NCBI RefSeq assembly: GCF_030269925.1
Contig: NC_085112.1
Location: 5,085,501 to 5,149,500 of the forward strand
Length of the DNA stretch: 64,000 bases
Direction: 5' to 3'
Source of the DNA: Bombyx mori
Lineage: Eukaryota > Arthropoda > Insecta > Lepidoptera > Bombycidae
Shown: positions 44,188 to 52,980 of the stretch, one piece after another
Position numbering within the stretch: position 1 is the stretch's first letter
How the letters are laid out: the number at the start of each line of letters is the position of its first letter
Position numbers and translations under genes: made by a program
Notes under the pieces: model-generated
Databases searched by the model: none
Told to the model about the DNA's origin: nothing
What the model saw: the letters and a program-made list of their open reading frames with translations, nothing else

Positions 44188-44805
44188 TGATAGATTAATG
44201 AAAAATTAAAATATTTAGATAACATTTCTAAGTCGTTGGATAGAAAACAGAGAAGATATTGCGAGGCTTAGGTACAGCGTTAAGCGAATGTACTGCGAAA
44301 GGCAAGATGTGTACATCTGTGAAACAGTAGGTCGTGATGAAAATTACCATAACCTTACTTTCCCTCACAATATTAAAATTTCCAAGATATTCAATAGGAT
44401 TTTAAAGTTTTGTTTTATTGTGTTGGTTTACTGCTTGTTCATCGCGGCCCTTGAAGTATTGATTTCCATCTATGATCAGCAGACGAAGTTCTTGACCATC
44501 TTCATTTGAAGTGTTTACTGGACTCCATAAATATCACAAAGAGAGTGTCAGCTTGAAACACGAGGTCACAGTTCAAGTATTATGCTGTGGTTTACCCTAA
44601 TAATTTCAAGGGTATAATAGTTCTACGGAGGTGGAGAGCGCAAAATCGCTCAATTTCTACCAATGGTCGTAGATGATCCAAAATCTTACACAGTCATGAC
44701 ATCATAAGCTTCTGTAGACACAGTCAGTCACGAAAAAAAGGATTCATTATGCAATCGCGAAAAATCATTGTAATCAACAAATTTATTTTATAAAGTTCCC
44801 TATCA
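44188..44805. other. Unassigned DNA
   Basis: About 44515-44600 faintly resembles minus-strand Bm1 (TTTACTGGACTCCATAAATATC) but is too decayed to call. Nothing else is seen. Confidence 0.25.
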
Positions 44806-45012
44806 TCACGCCTCTTTACTAGATCTTTTAAAATGCTCCCAAGGTGTATCATACTTCATTGCAATTTGTATTTGATACGTAAAATGATGTATCGGTACAC
44901 CAGGTGAGGTCACGTTCCCACAGGCACCCTCGACGGATGGTGATGGATCATTCAGATCGCACACATTGTTCTGTGCGCTTGCCATTTGTCCCTCCGACAA
45001 ATTTAGGGTCAT
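44806..45012 (-). CDS. Unidentified 68-codon open frame, exon-like
   Basis: It begins MTLNLSEGQM and runs through a Ser/Pro/Gly stretch to TYQIQIAMKYDTPWEHF before the stop. Codon composition is more gene-like than the flanks. A pyrimidine-rich run lies just upstream on the same strand and an AATAAA just downstream, so it could be a terminal exon. It lies about 610 bases downstream of the pb donor, on the pb strand. There is no homeodomain and nothing I recognise. It could equally be a decayed transposon. Confidence 0.3.
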   Translation of the reverse strand: MTLNLSEGQMASAQNNVCDLNDPSPSVEGACGNVTSPGVPIHHFTYQIQIAMKYDTPWEHFKRSSKEA

Positions 45013-45617
45013 TGAGTCTTTTCAAAGCATCAGATGATGAGATAAAAGAAAGAAAAAAATTAGTTCGATTCGACGTTTTATCTAATACCCAGTGTTTAAG
45101 TAGCTAATGTTTGCTCGTAAGACTTGTCAACATCTGAAAATTCTAGTCTAAAACGTTCTCCACATACAATTTGTGGTTATGGAGCGTGTCGATCGTTCCG
45201 TTACACGCCACGTTGGCAGCGTGTCGGCGGCTCGAATAATGTACCACGGATATGTACACCCACACCGCTCCCAGGCCTCAGCGTACAACAGCTATATGAA
45301 ACGTCGTAGCGGCGTACAATTCAATATATTTTGGCGTAATTTGATGTTCATTAAAGAAGCAGCGGAGCCGCGAACCAGAACACAATGGTTGAATGGCCAT
45401 TTGTCGTTGCTGTTGAGAAGCATAATGATTCTGAAGTAGTTAGTCGCGCGGCAATTCGACGCGCGCTTACGAAACGAAAATCTCGATGTTTTGTGTTAAA
45501 CTAGTCGTTTTCGTATTGGCGGCCCCGATGGCGTGGTTTGATAAGTGCTCAAACTGCTTTTGTTATATTTGAATACCCTCGAGGGGTGAGGAATCGTTGG
45601 ACCGAATGAACTACCAA
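45013..45617 (-). other. Start of the pb intron, with a GC-rich block
   Basis: On the minus strand this follows the pb donor. The GC-rich block at about 45170-45480 has several short open frames on both strands (one of 88 codons on the plus strand at 45173-45439) but no motif. It may be an old transposon or a control region. Confidence 0.35.
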
Positions 45618-45623
45618 ACTTAC
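45618..45623 (-). other. pb splice donor
   Basis: On the minus strand the sequence reads CAACAAG then GTAAGT, a perfect donor, ten codons after the YPWM motif. Confidence 0.85.
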
Positions 45624-46110
45624 CTTGTTGACTGCTTTTTCTTGTAGTTTTTTTCTCTTTCATCCAAGGATACTCGGGTACGTTAAGGCCGCCTCCTGGA
45701 GATGGCAGATCCGGTGCGTATCCGGGTGGCGTGTGCTGAGGGCTTAGTTCTCCGGCCCCTAATTGAGGCAAGGCGGTCATAAATTCGGCCATTGAAGGTT
45801 GGCTGTTTATGAAGCCAGTTTCGGTGCATGTTTCGAGCATAGGATGTGGTGCTCCAGCAGCCGTTACCGCAGCCAACCAGAAGCTGTTGCCGCCGTGTTC
45901 TATCCGAGGGTGTTCCTGGCCGGGCACGGGGCCGATTGGCGGTGTGTTCCTTGCTTTCACGGCGAAATCCTCTTCCATCTCATCGCGCACCCCCATGCCA
46001 ATTCTCGTAGGCTGTTTTCCTCTTATAGTTGGAAATTCTTCGCATTTTATCTTGCGCACGAGTGGATTAGTGTCGAGCGGCAGGGCAGCTGTGTTGCATA
46101 TCTCTTGCAT
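45624..46110 (-). CDS. pb: Proboscipedia, first coding exon (Hox2-class homeodomain protein)
   Basis: The exon encodes the first 162 residues plus one base of the next codon. It starts MQEIC, contains GFINSQPSMAEF at 99-110 and ends with the hexapeptide block EYPWMKEKKTTRKSS (YPWM at 147-150), which together identify the Hox2/proboscipedia class. Pb is a nuclear transcription factor that specifies mouthpart identity; YPWM is the docking site for the Extradenticle/PBX cofactor. Between the two conserved blocks the sequence is Pro/Gly-rich and probably disordered. A perfect donor follows at 45623, and a likely acceptor precedes the exon at 46263, leaving about 150 bases of 5' UTR. The homeobox must lie in a later exon to the left; I found none down to base 1. 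Plus-strand open frames here are shadows. Confidence 0.93.
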
Positions 46111-46262
46111 CGCTGCCGGTGTGAGCCGCGTTTTTCTAGTCGGTGAACATTCGCATCACGAGTTGCCGTCGTCTTTTGTGACATGTGTTAGCATTTTCTT
46201 CCCTCGATTGCCATGTTACATTTTTGAAGATTTCGTAGGCTGTCCGTATGTCATCATCGAAT
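46111..46262 (-). other. pb: Probable 5' UTR part of the pb exon
   Basis: On the minus strand TATTATTATTTTCAG (acceptor-like) ends at 46263, and the exon would run from 46262 into the ATG at 46110. If so, the pb promoter and a non-coding first exon lie further right. A transcription start inside this stretch is the alternative. Confidence 0.45.
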
Positions 46263-46966
46263 CTGAAAATAATAATAGCATTGTTACTATCAAAAGAAAA
46301 GTATACGTGCCACGCCTAGGGCCTAAGTCCGCAGCTTAGATCCCACTATCAAGGATTAATTTTTGTATGGAAATTTGTCGTACTTAACACGTATTCAACA
46401 GCGTCCTTCTTTATTAAAGAAATTTCAATAAAATGACATTTAAATATATGTATATATGGATTTGTCTAATTGCTAGTGGTATTATTATACTATAGAATTG
46501 AATTCGATCAAGTTGGCGAATACGTTTGAGACGTCGATCGGTTGCTTTAATTATTTAACACAAAATGGATCTCGTCAAATCTTTACATTAAAATTATAAT
46601 TTTAGAATTGAATAAAATTAACATACGCAGCGTGCCCTTGACGTGGTCCGAAGAAGGAACTACATTTTTAAAACCTCTCAGAGAAACATGAGACAAAGGG
46701 CGTTGGAGTCATACGGCTTTAATATTGTTCGCATAAATAGGCCGAGAGTTTGTATAGCAACGTCATGGAATAACAAAACCTAGATGCCGAATGAGGTTAT
46801 TGTTGAGGAACTTTCGAGAATTTACTAGAGTTGCCAACGCTATTCCGTTTAGCACGTAATAAAACGAGTTATATTGAGCTCTTATAATTAAGTGAACGAC
46901 AATGTAGTGAAAAAATTTAATAGTGCACATTCAACTACCACCGTGCTATTTAGGTACCACAAGGTT
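46263..46966. other. pb upstream DNA (intron or 5' flank)
   Basis: AT-rich, without a recognisable repeat or gene. A TATA-like run at about 46440-46460 has no supporting context. Confidence 0.3.
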
Positions 46967-47210
46967 TACTGGTGGTAGGACCTCTTGTGAGTCCGCACGG
47001 GTAGGTACCACCGCCCCGCCTATTTTCTGCCGTGAAGCAGTAATGCGTTTCGGTTTGAAGGGTGGGACAGCCGTTGTGACTATACTGAGACCTTAGAACT
47101 ATATCTCAAGGTGTGTGGCGCATTTACGTTGTAGATGTCTATGGGCTCCAGTAACCACTTAACACCAGGTGGGCTGTGAGCTCGTCCACACATCTAAGCA
47201 ATAAAAAAAA
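46967..47210 (+). repeat. Bm1 SINE body with poly-A
   Basis: A well-preserved body from TACTGGTGGTAGGACC to CACACATCTAAGC and A-run. A LINE tail follows immediately. Confidence 0.9.
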
Positions 47211-47475
47211 ACTAGTACCGGTCACCTCGTTGAGCCCGTCGCTTGTGACGAAGGGCTCGACGAGCGAATTAACTCACAGACACAGCCCACTGAGTTTCTT
47301 GCCAGATCTTCACAGCGGGTCGCGTTTTCGAACCGGTGGTAGATTCTGCGAAGCACTGCTCTTCCTAGGGCTAGTGTTAGCATCACTCCGGTTTGAGCCC
47401 CGTGAGCTCATCTTAAGTAGTAAGGGCGAAGCTAAAATAGCCTCTCAAGGCTATCAGCATAAGTAGGAAAAAAAA
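47211..47475 (+). mobile_element. BMC1/L1Bm-type LINE 3' tail, 5'-truncated
   Basis: It contains GGTAGATTCTGCGAAGCACT, TTTGAGCCCCGTGAGCTCA and AATAGCCTCTCAAGGCTATC (an inverted repeat), then GTAGG and poly-A. The first part shares the CTGAGTTTCTTGCC...AGCGGGTCGCG segment with the Jockey 3' UTR at 22683. There is no coding sequence. The family name is from memory. Confidence 0.65.
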
Positions 47476-48535
47476 AAGAATAAAAGAAAAAACCGTGCTA
47501 TAATTATGTATTCTACGTCAGAATTTAAGCTAATATCTTGCCTAATCGTTTTTAATTTAGCCCAAATCGAGAGGCGCCATATTAAGTGCAACGGGAGAAG
47601 GCTGTCTCGTGGTTATTTCGCAATTATACTCGGACGTTCGACATTACCGCGGCATAGACTCGAATAATTTTCACGAATAACATCGAAGCCGTGATAAACC
47701 CTAAAGTAATGAGCGCACAAAATTGTCTATTATACATAATTTGTCGAGCTTCATGAACTGGATTCTACGTGACTACCACACGATAATACAGTTTAACGAA
47801 ATTATAAATACATACAGTTTTGGAATACAGAGACTTTTACAACTACGATACTCGTAATAGTTATAAATAGACATGCTTAAACAAAAACCGACTTCGAATA
47901 GAAAAAAAGATATTTCAAAACAAATTGATATATATTAAAAACAATAATGATCGTAATCGGTTGGCGTCATATTGAGTTATTCATCTATTTTTCGCGCACG
48001 TACTTAATGCAAATTTAATACTTATATGGTTTTCTCATGGATGCCGTTATCAGAACTGGACTAAATGGAAATGGGACTACACGGGAAGCGTCAGCTTTCT
48101 AATAAAAAAAGAATCATCAAAATCGATTCACCCAATCAAAAGTTATAAGGTAACAAACATAAAAAAACATACAGTCGAATTGAGAATCTCCTCCTTTTTA
48201 AAAAAAGACTATGAATGAGACTTGAGGTTAGTACATATGCCATTTTGTAAATTCTATCGGTTCATTGTATTGCGTTCTAAGCATTTAAGAGATAAAATTA
48301 ATACTATTATTATTATTATAAAATATGGTAAAATAGAATAGTTATTTACATAAAAATCCTTTATTTTATTGTGTACTGCAAATCTCAAGTGTAGCATTCG
48401 TAGATATCTTTCCGTGCTTATCATATGGCGCGACTAAGGGACTCATCGAAGAGTAAGCTAATTTACTGTAGGTACTCGCCATCCGGTATTTACTAACCGA
48501 GATAGGCCTTATGGTATCTATATCATAAGGCTTAT
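47476..48535. other. Unassigned DNA
   Basis: AT-rich with moderate islands at about 47560-47700. No gene or repeat is recognised. Confidence 0.25.
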
Positions 48536-48690
48536 TTCGGCCGTGAAGCATTTCAGTTTTAATCATGGGACAACTCATGTGCAGTACAACTGAGACTTCG
48601 AACTTATGTTTCAAGTTAGGTGGCGATATCCACGTTGTGTAGGCTCCGGTAAGTAATCTCAAAGTGCGCTCACCCATCCAATGAAATATA
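48536..48690 (+). repeat. Diverged Bm1 SINE, 3' two thirds
   Basis: GGCCGTGAAGCATTTCAGTT, ACTGAGACTTCGAACTTATG and CTCACCCATCCAATGAAATA follow the Bm1 order with many changes. Confidence 0.6.
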
Positions 48691-48867
48691 ATGGAAATAG
48701 AACTGAAAAACGCCTGTACGTAACTGGGTACAAACATCCGAATAAAAGAAAAATAACCGATGTATCTTGATCGGAAGAATTAGTTATTTTGAAATGACGT
48801 AGCAACATCAGAGGTTAACAATTTTATTGGAAGAGAAACATTGTAATACCGGAAATAAACATTTTCT

Positions 48868-49048
48868 TTTTTATTTTATTGCTAAATCCCGTGGATGAAC
48901 TTACGGCCCACCTGATGTTAAGTGATCAAAAGCCTATAAACCTCAACCACGTTAATGGCACTACCCAACTGGAGGTCTAAATCTTAATTAAGTAGGCTTT
49001 GCGATACATATAGGCACTGTCGTAGTGGTACATATCCGTGCGGGCCAA
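48868..49048 (-). repeat. Diverged Bm1 SINE with deletions
   Basis: CGGCCCACCTGATGTTAAGTG and GTGGTACATATCCGTGCGGG on the plus strand frame a shrunken minus-strand copy. Confidence 0.65.
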
Positions 49049-49051
49049 AAC

Positions 49052-49302
49052 ATTTTTTTTTTCTTGCTTAGATGGGTGAACGAGCTCACAGCCCACCTGG
49101 TGTTATGTGGTTACTGGAGCCCATAGACATCCACAACGTAATTGCGCCACCCACCTTGAGATATAAGTTCTAAGGTCTCAAGTATAGCTACAACGGCTGC
49201 CCCACCCTTCAAACCGAAACGCATTACTGCTTCACGGCAGAAATAGGCAGCGTGGTGGTATCCACCCGCGTGGACTCACAAGAGGTCCTACCACCAGTAA
49301 AT
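49052..49302 (-). repeat. Bm1 SINE body
   Basis: A near-consensus body from a T-run and CTTGCTTAGATGGGTG to GGTCCTACCACCAGTAAAT. It forms a direct pair with the older copy to its left. Confidence 0.92.
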
Positions 49303-49714
49303 ACTTTTCATTAGAGTGTTGATATTACGAGAATCACTATACTATGTTATCTGTTAGACGTCACTCATGGTGGTTAAGAAAGAAAAAAAAAACGCCACAA
49401 ATATTATCTCATTTAATTTAATCAAGTTAATCTTGTTTGCATAAAAACAACTATGATCATGATTTTAAGAAATGGTAAATAGGCCAATCCCAAACAATAC
49501 TTGTCTAACGACTGAAAATACAACACAACAATGTTACAATGGTGGACTTAATGCCTGAGGCATTCTCTACCAGTCAACCAAGGGTGGTGTAGAGAGTCCT
49601 GTGGTAGGTGCATTACTTATTGCGAAAATAACCAAATTGATAATAATATTACATACATATACAAACGCATACATGGTATATATTCTATCTATGGTATCTT
49701 TATTATATAAAAAA
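49303..49714. other. Unassigned DNA
   Basis: Nothing is recognised. Confidence 0.25.
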
Positions 49715-49725
49715 ATATTCGAACT

Positions 49726-50140
49726 TTTTTTTTATAATTGAAGTATTACTAGTGGCCCGGAGGCCTTTCCAGTTTCACCAGGACAGGTGGGCGAGCAAAG
49801 GCTCAGCCAGGAGGGGTGGGATTTGCTATCAGCTGCCCGAGCGCCTCCGAAGGAGACCTAACAACTCAAAAGTAGCTGCTTCGCGAATGAATCTACTACC
49901 GAATCGGAATCGCGACCCGCTGAGAAGATCCGGCGAGAAACTCAGCGGGCTGATGCATGGGTTAGGTTGCACGTCGAACCCTTTATCGAGTTCGACGAGT
50001 ACGGTTACCGGGATCCCTAATCCTGCTCCTAGTGTAAGAGCTGAAGGTATCTAATGCAAGAGTTATTGGATCTGATGGATCCGTCAGGACGTGTCTAGGG
50101 CGACGACGGTGATTTGCTCCTGCGTGATCAGGATTCGGGG
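49726..50140 (-). mobile_element. Severely 5'-truncated Jockey insertion
   Basis: On the minus strand this is the last part of Jockey ORF2 plus the 3' UTR and poly-A (a T-run at 49726). ATATTCGAACT at 49715-49725 is repeated at 50141-50151 as an 11-bp target duplication. It is clearly diverged from the full copy at 17750 (small indels in the ORF2 end) and is therefore older than the copy at 52981. Confidence 0.85.
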
Positions 50141-50159
50141 ATATTCGAACTACACTCGG

Positions 50160-50569
50160 TTTTTTTTGCTATATGCTTGGACGAGCTCAAAGTCCACCTG
50201 GTGCTAATACTGAAGCCCATAGCCCACCCACCTTGAGATGTTAGTTCTAAGGTTTCAAGTATAGTTACAACAGCTGCCCCACTCTTCAAACCGAAACGCA
50301 TTACTGCTTCACGGCAGAAATAGGCAGGGCGGTGGTACCTCCCCGCGTGGACTCACAAGTGGTCCTATAACCAGTAATTAGGTAAATTATAATTTTGCGG
50401 ATCTCATTTTTATTACACGATGTTATTCCTTCACAGTGTAAGACAATCGTGAACATTTGTCGAGTACGTATTTCATTAGAAAAATTGGTACCCGCCTGCG
50501 GGATTCGAACACCGGTGCATCGCTCAACACGAATGCGCCGGACGTCTTATCCCTTAGGCCACGACGACT
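50160..50569 (-). repeat. Full-length Bm1 SINE including tRNA-like head
   Basis: Read from 50569 leftward: a tRNA-like head with TGGCCTAAGGGATAAGACG and GTGTTCGAATCCCGC, GTACC, a spacer with GAAGGAATAACATCGTGTAA, the Bm1 body with a deletion of about 30 bases near the 3' end, and a poly-A at 50160-50167. It is the best evidence in the window that head and body form one element of roughly 400-450 bases. Confidence 0.85.
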
Positions 50570-51033
50570 TCATACGTCGTACATTTTTATATTAGCAATG
50601 CAAAAAATAGAACTGCACGTGTCGCTAGTCTTTAATAGGTGAGGTGCGAGTCACGTTACAGTCGTGCGTGGAAGGCACCCCACTCGGACGAGATGTAAAC
50701 TCGAAAACGTTCGCTACATCCTATACTAGTTGTTTGACGGTCCGCGCGCCCACTGAATGTCAATTAAAATTCAAACCGCGTCCGAAATACGATTTTTTCC
50801 AGTGGAATTTGCGGCGAGCCCGAGAGAAATGGTCGGAGCGCGCCTGCCTCCTTGTTTTATTTTATTCTCGCAAACGAAACGGCTGGCGTTTAAATCGTTT
50901 TTAATGCGTACGGGTTTTGCCTTGTGTTCTGAATTAAAATTTCCTGGACTAACACCTATTTAGATAAGCACAATGTAGGTCGTTTTGTGATGAAGGGACT
51001 GTCTATTGTCTATGTGGTCGGATCCATATTATT
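50570..51033. other. Unassigned DNA, partly GC-rich
   Basis: About 50640-50900 is GC-richer, with open frames of 86 and 68 codons on the plus strand in different phases and no motif. It may be old coding or control sequence. Confidence 0.25.
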
Positions 51034-51274
51034 TTTATTGCTTTGGTGGGTGGACGAGTTCACGGCCAAACTGGTGTTAAGCTGTTACCGGAACCCATAG
51101 ACATCTACAACGTAAATGCCGCCACTTACCTTGAGATATATAAGTTCTAAGGTCTCTATAGTTACAATGGCTGCCCCACCCTTCAAACCGAAACGCATTA
51201 CTGCTTCACGGCAGAGATAGGCAGGGTGGTGGTACTTACCGTTGCGGACTCACAAGAGGTCCTACCACCAGTAA
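51034..51274 (-). repeat. Bm1 SINE body
   Basis: It runs from TTATTGCTTTGGTGGGTGG to GGTCCTACCACCAGTAACA with few changes. Confidence 0.9.
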
Positions 51275-51303
51275 CATATTTGACTGCTAGTATATACTTC
51301 TAT

Positions 51304-51530
51304 TGGAAGCGGGCTGGCCACATATGACATTGCATTGACAATCAGTGGGACACAAAGTACTGGAGTAGAGACCTCGTACTGGACGTCACAACGAGGGCAG
51401 ACAACCAACGCGGTAGACCGACGACCTGATCAAAGTGGCTAGGGATTGGATGCGAAAGGCAAGAGACCGAAAAGAATGGGGTGCATTTGAAGAGACCTAC
51501 ACTCATCATTGGGTGGAAACGGTTTGAAGA
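51304..51530 (+). pseudogene. LINE ORF2 C-terminal remnant (RTE-like)
   Basis: WKRAGHI, then a stop, TKYWSRDLVLDV, NQRGRPTT, then a stop and KEWGAFEETY in another phase, follow the order of the RTE-like tail (AGHI, GRPPTRW, EWKSLEEAY) but with at least two stops and a frame change. It is an old, inactive fragment of about 75 codons. It lies directly left of the composite Helitron. Confidence 0.6.
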
Positions 51531-51570
51531 AGAGTATATCTTTCTATTACACTATCTATCTATATAACTA

Positions 51571-52868
51571 GTCAGGTCATAAGTATTGTCACACCATAAA
51601 AACTTTTCTTTTAGAATGCTGGCCACAAAAAAGTTTATTGAATTCGAATTTCGAATTGTTCATGAAAATAAAAATGTATACTTCTAGAATTTTACTCATT
51701 TTTAAATATGGAGTGGACGCTTAAAGAAGACCGTGTTGCAGTTATTGCGTTGCATCGTTGTGGTTACGCGCCAATTCAAATTTTTAACATACTGAAAATT
51801 TTTAATATAACCAATAGATTCATTTATCGTACCATCAAATGATACAATGAAGACTCTAGTGTAGATGACAGGTCAAGAAGTGGTCGCCCTCGGTCTGTTA
51901 GGACTCCAGCAGTGATAAAAGCTGTGAAGGCGCGAATTCAAAGAAATCCCAGACGTAAGCAGAAACTGTTGGCCCTTCAGATGGGGTTAAGCAGAACCAA
52001 GGTGAAAAGGGTGTTAAATGAAGACTTAGGGCTTCGGGCATATCGAAGAAAAACAGGACATCGTTTGAATGCTCGTCTAATGGACCTGAGACTGAAGAGA
52101 TGCCGCGCTTTGTTGAAGCGGTACGCGGGAAAAAAATATCGGGAAATTCTTTTTTCGGATGAAAAAATTTTTACCGTAAAAGAGAGCTACAACAAACAAA
52201 ATGATAAGGTGTACGCACACAGTAGTGAGGAAGCGAGCAACCGTATTCCGCGTGTCCAACGAGGTCATTTTCCATCCTCGCTCATGGTATGGTTGGGAGT
52301 TTCTTATTGGGGCTTAACAGAGGTACATTTTTGTGAGAAAAGTGTAAAAACGAATGCAGTTGTGTATCAAAATACAGTCCTGACGAACCTTGTGGAACCT
52401 GTTTCTCATACCATGTTCAATAACAGGCACTGGGTATTCCAACAAGATTCGGCGCCAGCTCATAGAGCGAAGAGCACACAAGACTGGCTGGCGGCGCGTG
52501 AAATCGACTTCATCCGGCACGAAGACTGGCCCTCCTCCAGTCCAGATTTGAATCCGTTAGATTACAGATATGGCAACACTTGGAGGAAAAGGCGTGCTCA
52601 AAGCCTCATCCCAATTTGGAGTCACTCAAGACATCCTTAATTAAGGCAGCCGCCGATATTGGCATGGACCTCGTTCGTGCTGCGATAGACGACTGGCCGC
52701 GCAGATTGAAGGCCTGTATTCAAAATCACGGAAGACATTTTGAATAAACTTTAGTGTCATAAGAATCTATGTTTTGTTAAGTTCATTTTGGTATATGAAT
52801 GGTTACATAATGAATAAACTTGTTTCAATTATTTTACATTAAACATGTGACAGAATTTATGACCTGAC
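51571..52868 (+). mobile_element. Mariner-family DNA transposon (DD37D), 1.3 kb
   Basis: It is flanked by TA on both sides (51569-51570 and 52869-52870). The terminal inverted repeats start GTCAGGTCATAA at both ends and keep TGTCACA inside, about 25 bases in all. It carries one transposase gene with disabling changes, so it cannot move on its own, although its ends look usable in trans. Confidence 0.88.
51708..52747 (+). pseudogene. Mariner transposase, DD37D type, inactivated
   Basis: The frame starts MEWTLKEDRV at 51708. The N-terminal helix-turn-helix region is followed by GRPRSVRTP, as in mariner DNA-binding domains. The catalytic residues are all present: the first Asp in LFSDEKIF, the second in FQQDSAPAHRA and the third in SPDLNPLDY, with 37 residues between the last two; this defines the DD37D (maT or Bmmar1-like) branch. 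Two lesions break it: an in-frame TGA at 51840-51842, and a one-base deletion (or two-base gain) near 52566 that shifts the last 60 codons, whose proper end is at 52747 (GRHFE). Expected length is about 345 residues. The 242-codon open part from 51912 starts without an ATG and is not a separate gene. Confidence 0.85.
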
Positions 52869-52980
52869 TAGGTATATAAAAATTAATTGCTGTTCGTTAG
52901 TCTCGCTAAAACTCGAGAACGGCTGGACCGATTTGGCTAATTTTGGTCTTGAATTATTTGTGGAAGTCCAGAGAAGGTTT

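Noticed and set aside
45799..46339. Plus-strand frames of 115 and 176 codons
   Set aside because: They are antisense shadows of the pb exon, whose protein matches the Hox2 class.
51912..52640. Separate 242-codon transposase gene
   Set aside because: It lacks an ATG and is the middle part of the mariner transposase between a premature stop and a frameshift.
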